Source of the DNA: Aquificota bacterium
GTDB lineage: Bacteria > Thermosulfidibacterota > Thermosulfidibacteria > Thermosulfidibacterales > Thermosulfidibacteraceae
Direction: 5' to 3'
DNA: 27,500 bases
Assembly (NCBI GenBank): GCA_015494645.1
Contig: WGAU01000088.1
Span: 1-27,500, forward strand
How positions within the stretch are numbered: the stretch's first letter is position 1; each line of letters begins with the position of its first letter. Below the pieces are notes generated by a model, which saw only the letters and a list, made by a program, of their open reading frames with translations, had not been told where the DNA came from and searched no databases. Both the position numbers and the translations under genes were made by a program. Shown here one piece after another: positions 24,642 to 27,500 of the stretch.

Positions 24642-26720
24642 ATGAGCATCAATAGCTTCTTCAAGCCATCATCCGTTGCAGTTATAGGAGCAAGCGCCTC
24701 TGAGAAAAAGGTCGGATACGCTGTCCTGAGAAACCTTATAAAAAGTGGCTATCGTGGGAAAATTTTCCCTGTAAATCCCAAGAGAAGAGAAATCATGGGC
24801 ATAAATGTCTATCCCGATGCGAAGAGCCTACCAGAACCACCGGACCTTGCAGTTTTGGTAGTGCCTCCAGCAACGTGCATTAAAGCCATAGATACCTTAG
24901 GGAGAAAAGGAACTAAATCTTTCCTGGTTATATCTGCAGGATTTAAAGAAACTGGAGAAGAGGGAAAGAAGCTTGAAAAAGAACTTGTTGAAACAGCGCA
25001 TAGGTACGGTGCAAGAATTATCGGCCCCAACTGTTTAGGCGTAATGGATACCCATACTCCCCTCAACGCTACCTTTGCCACAGTAACCCCCCCAAAAGGA
25101 AACGTTGCCGTGATATCCCAGTCCGGAGCTTTATTGAGTGCTTTCTTTGACTGGTCCATAGAAGAAATGGTTGGATTCTCCAAAATAGTAAGCATGGGCA
25201 ACCAAGCAGACTTAGACGAAGCCGACTTTATAGATTACTTAGCAGAAGACAGCGAGACAGACGTCATACTGGCATACCTTGAAGGGACCTCCCAAGGAAG
25301 AAAGCTCATCAAAGCTCTCAAAAAGGCCTCTCAAGTAAAGCCAGTTCTGATTCTCAAGGTGGGAAGAACCGAAGCTGGAGCCAAAGCTTCCTCATCTCAC
25401 ACCGGGTCCATCACTGGCTCAGATGATGCCTATAAAGCAGCCTTCAGAAAGGCAGGAGCAATAAGAGTAGAAACCATGGAAGATCTATTCGTAGCCGCCA
25501 AGATCTTCTCAAGCTACAAGCCCCAAGACATAAACAATGTGGTGGTGCTAACCAATGCAGGTGGCCCCGGAATCATATGTGCAGACGCCTTGGAAGCAGA
25601 AGGCCTAAAACTGGCAAAGCTTAATCCCTCTACCCAGGAACTTTTAAAGAGGGTTCTTCCACCAATGGCCTCTGTATCCAATCCCGTGGATGTAATAGGT
25701 GACGCAGACGCAGAAAGATACAGAAAGGCTTTGGAAATACTAACTGACATAAAAGAAATAGATGCAATAATAGTGCTTCTAACCCCTCAATTGATGACAG
25801 AAATCGCAGAAACTGCAAGGTCAGTGGCAAAATATAAAGATAAAAACCTAATATTGACCTCTTTTATGGGCAGAAAAAGGGTATCCGAAGGGACAAACAT
25901 CCTCAGATCCCATGGGGTGCCCAACTTTGAATACCCTGAACAAAGCGTATATGCCCTTTCGTTCATGAAAAAGTACGTGAATTCAAAAGAAGGCTACCCA
26001 CTAAGCGCAGATACAGAGATCCCTGAAGTAGCACAAACCACAATATCAAAGCTCATTGAAGAACACCAATCCATAGGACACATGGACGAATATCCTGCTT
26101 TAGAAATCATTGAAGCGGCAGGCATAAAAACTCCAAAAAGAGTACTTGTAAAACAGGAAGAAGAGATTCCGGAAGCGCTAAAGATCACAGGACTTCCTGT
26201 AGTCATGAAGGTTTCATCCCCAGAGATACTGCACAAATCAGACATAAAAGGCGTAATAACCAACATCCATTCAGAATATGAAGCCAAAGAAGCCTTCAGG
26301 ACCCTTCTCCAGCGAGCCAAAAATGCTTGCAGGAACTTAAGAGGAATCCTCGTAGAAGAAGCTGCACCCCATGGTGTGGATATCATATTGGGCTTCAAAA
26401 GGGACAAGACCTTTGGTCCAGTGCTAACCTTTGGTTTGGGCGGAATTTATGTGGAAATCCTAAAAGACGTGTCTCACGGCATTGCCCCTATATCCAAAGA
26501 GGAAGCACTCAATATGATAAAATCCATCAAAGCCTTTCCCATACTGACCGGCGCCAGAGGCGGAGTAAAAGCAGACCTCAATTCCCTTGCCAACACAATA
26601 TCCGCATTTTCAGCTCTCGCCTTAAAAGCAGAAGCCATTATTGAAGGTGAAATAAACCCTCTAAGAGTGGCCCAACACTGCATAATGGCACTGGACGCAA
26701 GATTCATTCTGACAAAATAG
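24642..26720 (+). CDS. ADP-forming acetyl/acyl-CoA synthetase, fused alpha-beta chain
   Basis: A 692-residue enzyme that converts acyl-CoA plus ADP and phosphate to the acid plus ATP, a substrate-level phosphorylation step typical of anaerobic acid formers; some members work in the reverse direction. Domains in order are a CoA-binding Rossmann domain (VAVIGASASEKKVG, ~10-130), a succinyl-CoA-ligase like flavodoxin-type domain (IGPNCLGVM, VISQSGALLSAF, ~130-300) with the phospho-histidine H253 in SSSHTGSITG, a further ligase domain, and a C-terminal ATP-grasp domain (~480-690, VMKVSSPEILHKSDIKGV, ILVEEAAPHGVDIILG, GLGGIYVEILKDVS, EINPLRV). SD GAGGAGG precedes the ATG. The acid cannot be specified; acetate, crotonate or other short chains fit the neighbouring pathways. 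Confidence 0.93.
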   Translation: MSINSFFKPSSVAVIGASASEKKVGYAVLRNLIKSGYRGKIFPVNPKRREIMGINVYPDAKSLPEPPDLAVLVVPPATCIKAIDTLGRKGTKSFLVISAGFKETGEEGKKLEKELVETAHRYGARIIGPNCLGVMDTHTPLNATFATVTPPKGNVAVISQSGALLSAFFDWSIEEMVGFSKIVSMGNQADLDEADFIDYLAEDSETDVILAYLEGTSQGRKLIKALKKASQVKPVLILKVGRTEAGAKASSSHTGSITGSDDAYKAAFRKAGAIRVETMEDLFVAAKIFSSYKPQDINNVVVLTNAGGPGIICADALEAEGLKLAKLNPSTQELLKRVLPPMASVSNPVDVIGDADAERYRKALEILTDIKEIDAIIVLLTPQLMTEIAETARSVAKYKDKNLILTSFMGRKRVSEGTNILRSHGVPNFEYPEQSVYALSFMKKYVNSKEGYPLSADTEIPEVAQTTISKLIEEHQSIGHMDEYPALEIIEAAGIKTPKRVLVKQEEEIPEALKITGLPVVMKVSSPEILHKSDIKGVITNIHSEYEAKEAFRTLLQRAKNACRNLRGILVEEAAPHGVDIILGFKRDKTFGPVLTFGLGGIYVEILKDVSHGIAPISKEEALNMIKSIKAFPILTGARGGVKADLNSLANTISAFSALALKAEAIIEGEINPLRVAQHCIMALDARFILTK

Positions 26721-26723
26721 CAA

Positions 26724-26778
26724 TTGACACCTCCAATATAGAGAGTAAATTTTCATAAAAAGATTCAATTGGAGGTGT
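26724..26778 (+). promoter_or_regulatory. Predicted promoter of the peroxiredoxin gene, with an inverted repeat covering its SD
   Basis: -35 TTGACA (26724-26729), 16-bp spacer, -10 TAAATT (26746-26751). An 11-bp perfect inverted repeat links ACACCTCCAAT (26727-26737, overlapping the -35) with ATTGGAGGTGT (26768-26778, containing the GGAGG SD). Transcripts from this promoter would lack the left arm; readthrough transcripts from the synthetase gene would contain both arms and could hide the SD. Confidence 0.55.
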
Positions 26779-26781
26779 AAG

Positions 26782-27408
26782 ATGTTAGTAGGGAAAAAGG
26801 CACCGGAATTTGAAATTGAAGCCTATGATCCCGTAAAGGACGACTTCACCACGGTCAAACTGAGCGACTATAAGGGCAAATTTTTAGTGTTGCTGTTTTA
26901 TCCAGCCGACTTCACTTTCGTCTGACCAACGGAACTGGCGGCGGTCGCCGCTGTGTATGACAAGATTAAAGAACTCGGCGCAGATGTGCTTGCCGTTTCC
27001 ACAGATACCAAATTTGTTCACGAGGCTTTTGTAAAACAAGAACCCCTTATGAGGAACGTAAAATTTCTCTTGGGATCAGACCCCACAGGCAAGATGTGTA
27101 AGGCCTACGACATGTACATGGAAGAAGCCGGACTGGCAAGAAGAGGCATGTACCTCATTGATCCTGAAGGAATTGTGGTAAGTATGGAAGCTTCAGAACC
27201 ACCCGTGGGCAAAAGCACAGCGGAACTTCTAAGAAAACTTGAAGCGTGGAAATATGTCACCGAACACGAAGGAGAAGCATGTCCTGCCAACTGGGAACCC
27301 GGGAAGAAAACCTTAAAACCTGGACCACGATTGGTAAGCAAAGTTGGAGAATTCGTAAACGAAAAAGAACTACTGGAAATCACCTACAAAGATTTCCGCT
27401 TAGGATAG
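26782..27408 (+). CDS. prxU: Selenocysteine-containing peroxiredoxin (AhpC/Prx1-like), UGA-encoded Sec48
   Basis: Thiol-type peroxidase reducing hydrogen peroxide and organic peroxides. Reading from the ATG at 26782 (SD GGAGGTG), codon 48 (26923-26925) is TGA exactly where the peroxidatic cysteine belongs: PADFTFV-U-PTEL matches the family pattern P-x3-T-x2-C-P (P41, T45). Homology is continuous on both sides of the TGA in one frame, giving 208 residues. DPEG and the RRGMYLID strand are followed by the C-terminal resolving cysteine C167 in EGEACPANWEPGKK; C106 is extra. A SECIS-like hairpin follows the TGA. Peroxiredoxins with Sec at this site are known (PrxU of Eubacterium acidaminophilum). 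The genome should therefore encode SelA-SelD. A TGC-to-TGA error or nonsense mutation is the alternative, less likely given the hairpin. An ORF search stopping at TGA would report only the part from 26953. Confidence 0.88.
26934..26954 (+). promoter_or_regulatory. Bacterial SECIS element of the peroxiredoxin mRNA
   Basis: Downstream of the TGA the RNA can form GCGGC/GCCGC (26938-26942 with 26947-26951) closed by the loop GGUC (26943-26946). Below it are a G-U pair (26937/26952), a bulged U (26936), then C-G and A-U pairs (26935/26953, 26934/26954). The GGUC loop and bulged U are features SelB recognises in the E. coli fdhF element. The loop lies 17 nt after the TGA. Confidence 0.8.
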
Positions 27409-27415
27409 CAACAAA

Positions 27416-27439
27416 GCAGGGGGATATCCTCCCCCCTGC
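27416..27439 (+). terminator. Terminator hairpin after the peroxiredoxin gene
   Basis: A perfect 8-bp stem GCAGGGGG/CCCCCTGC with an 8-nt loop starts 7 bp past the stop codon. The following tract (CCTCATCTTTAG) is only moderately U-rich, so termination may be partial. Confidence 0.7.
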
Positions 27440-27453
27440 CCTCATCTTTAGAA

Positions 27454-27500
27454 TTGCCTTCTCACCCACCTGAATGCTAAAATAGTAAACATGGAAAAGC
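27454..27500 (+). promoter_or_regulatory. Possible promoter and first codons of another gene at the window edge
   Basis: TTGCCT (27454-27459), 18-bp spacer, TAAAAT (27478-27483), then ATGGAAAAGC from 27491. The ATG is only 7 bp after the -10 and has no SD, so a leaderless start would be needed. Only three codons are visible, so a gene cannot be confirmed. Confidence 0.3.

Noticed and set aside
26782..26925. Reading the in-frame TGA as a nonsense mutation and the peroxiredoxin as a pseudogene
   Set aside because: The TGA replaces exactly the catalytic cysteine, the frame is intact on both sides, and a SECIS-like hairpin follows at a suitable distance.

Overview
This window looks like part of the chromosome of an anaerobic or microaerobic, flagellated, Gram-negative bacterium. 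By eye the GC content is mid-range and the proteins are rich in Lys and Glu. The gene content (TAXI-type TRAP transporters, a glutaryl-CoA dehydrogenase, an ADP-forming acyl-CoA synthetase, a heme-c cytochrome bd-like complex, and a Sec-type UGA codon) suggests a deep-branching or Thermodesulfobacteriota-like, possibly thermophilic, lineage. The taxonomic guess is inference. There are no rRNA or tRNA genes, CRISPR arrays or insertion sequences that I could recognise. Coding density is high and nearly every gene has a clear Shine-Dalgarno (SD) sequence.

Region 1 (1-14686, all minus strand, read right to left) is a long run of closely spaced genes headed by an IclR-type regulator. Its first half looks like a glutarate module: IclR regulator, class III CoA-transferase (glutarate-type), a small lipoprotein, a TAXI receptor, a DUF1850 protein, a fused TRAP permease and glutaryl-CoA dehydrogenase of the decarboxylating type. 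A UspA protein follows, then a second TAXI receptor and second fused TRAP permease. After these come an ATP-grasp ligase, a radical-SAM KamA-like aminomutase with altered substrate residues, and an M20 metallopeptidase cut by the window edge. Both TAXI receptor genes are followed directly by an intrinsic terminator that separates them from their permease genes.

Region 2 (14687-17433, plus strand) holds a divergent two-gene operon: a cytochrome bd-like subunit fused to a C-terminal cytochrome c, and a second CydA-like membrane subunit. Region 3 (17440-24585, minus strand) carries a degenerate GGDEF protein co-transcribed with leucyl-tRNA synthetase, then a chemoreceptor with a secreted Cache-domain protein behind a near-consensus sigma-28 promoter, then cobyric acid synthase.

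Region 4 (24608-27500, plus strand) holds an ADP-forming acyl-CoA synthetase and then the most striking gene of the window: a peroxiredoxin whose peroxidatic cysteine codon is TGA. A bacterial SECIS-like hairpin with a GGUC loop lies just downstream of that codon. It is almost certainly a selenocysteine peroxiredoxin that a standard ORF caller would truncate. A terminator hairpin and the possible first codons of another gene close the window.

Together the genes suggest uptake of C5 dicarboxylates or amino acids through TAXI transporters, activation and oxidation of glutarate to crotonyl-CoA, and ATP recovery from acyl-CoA. They also suggest an uncharacterised aminomutase/ATP-grasp/peptidase branch that may make or process a beta-amino-acid compound.
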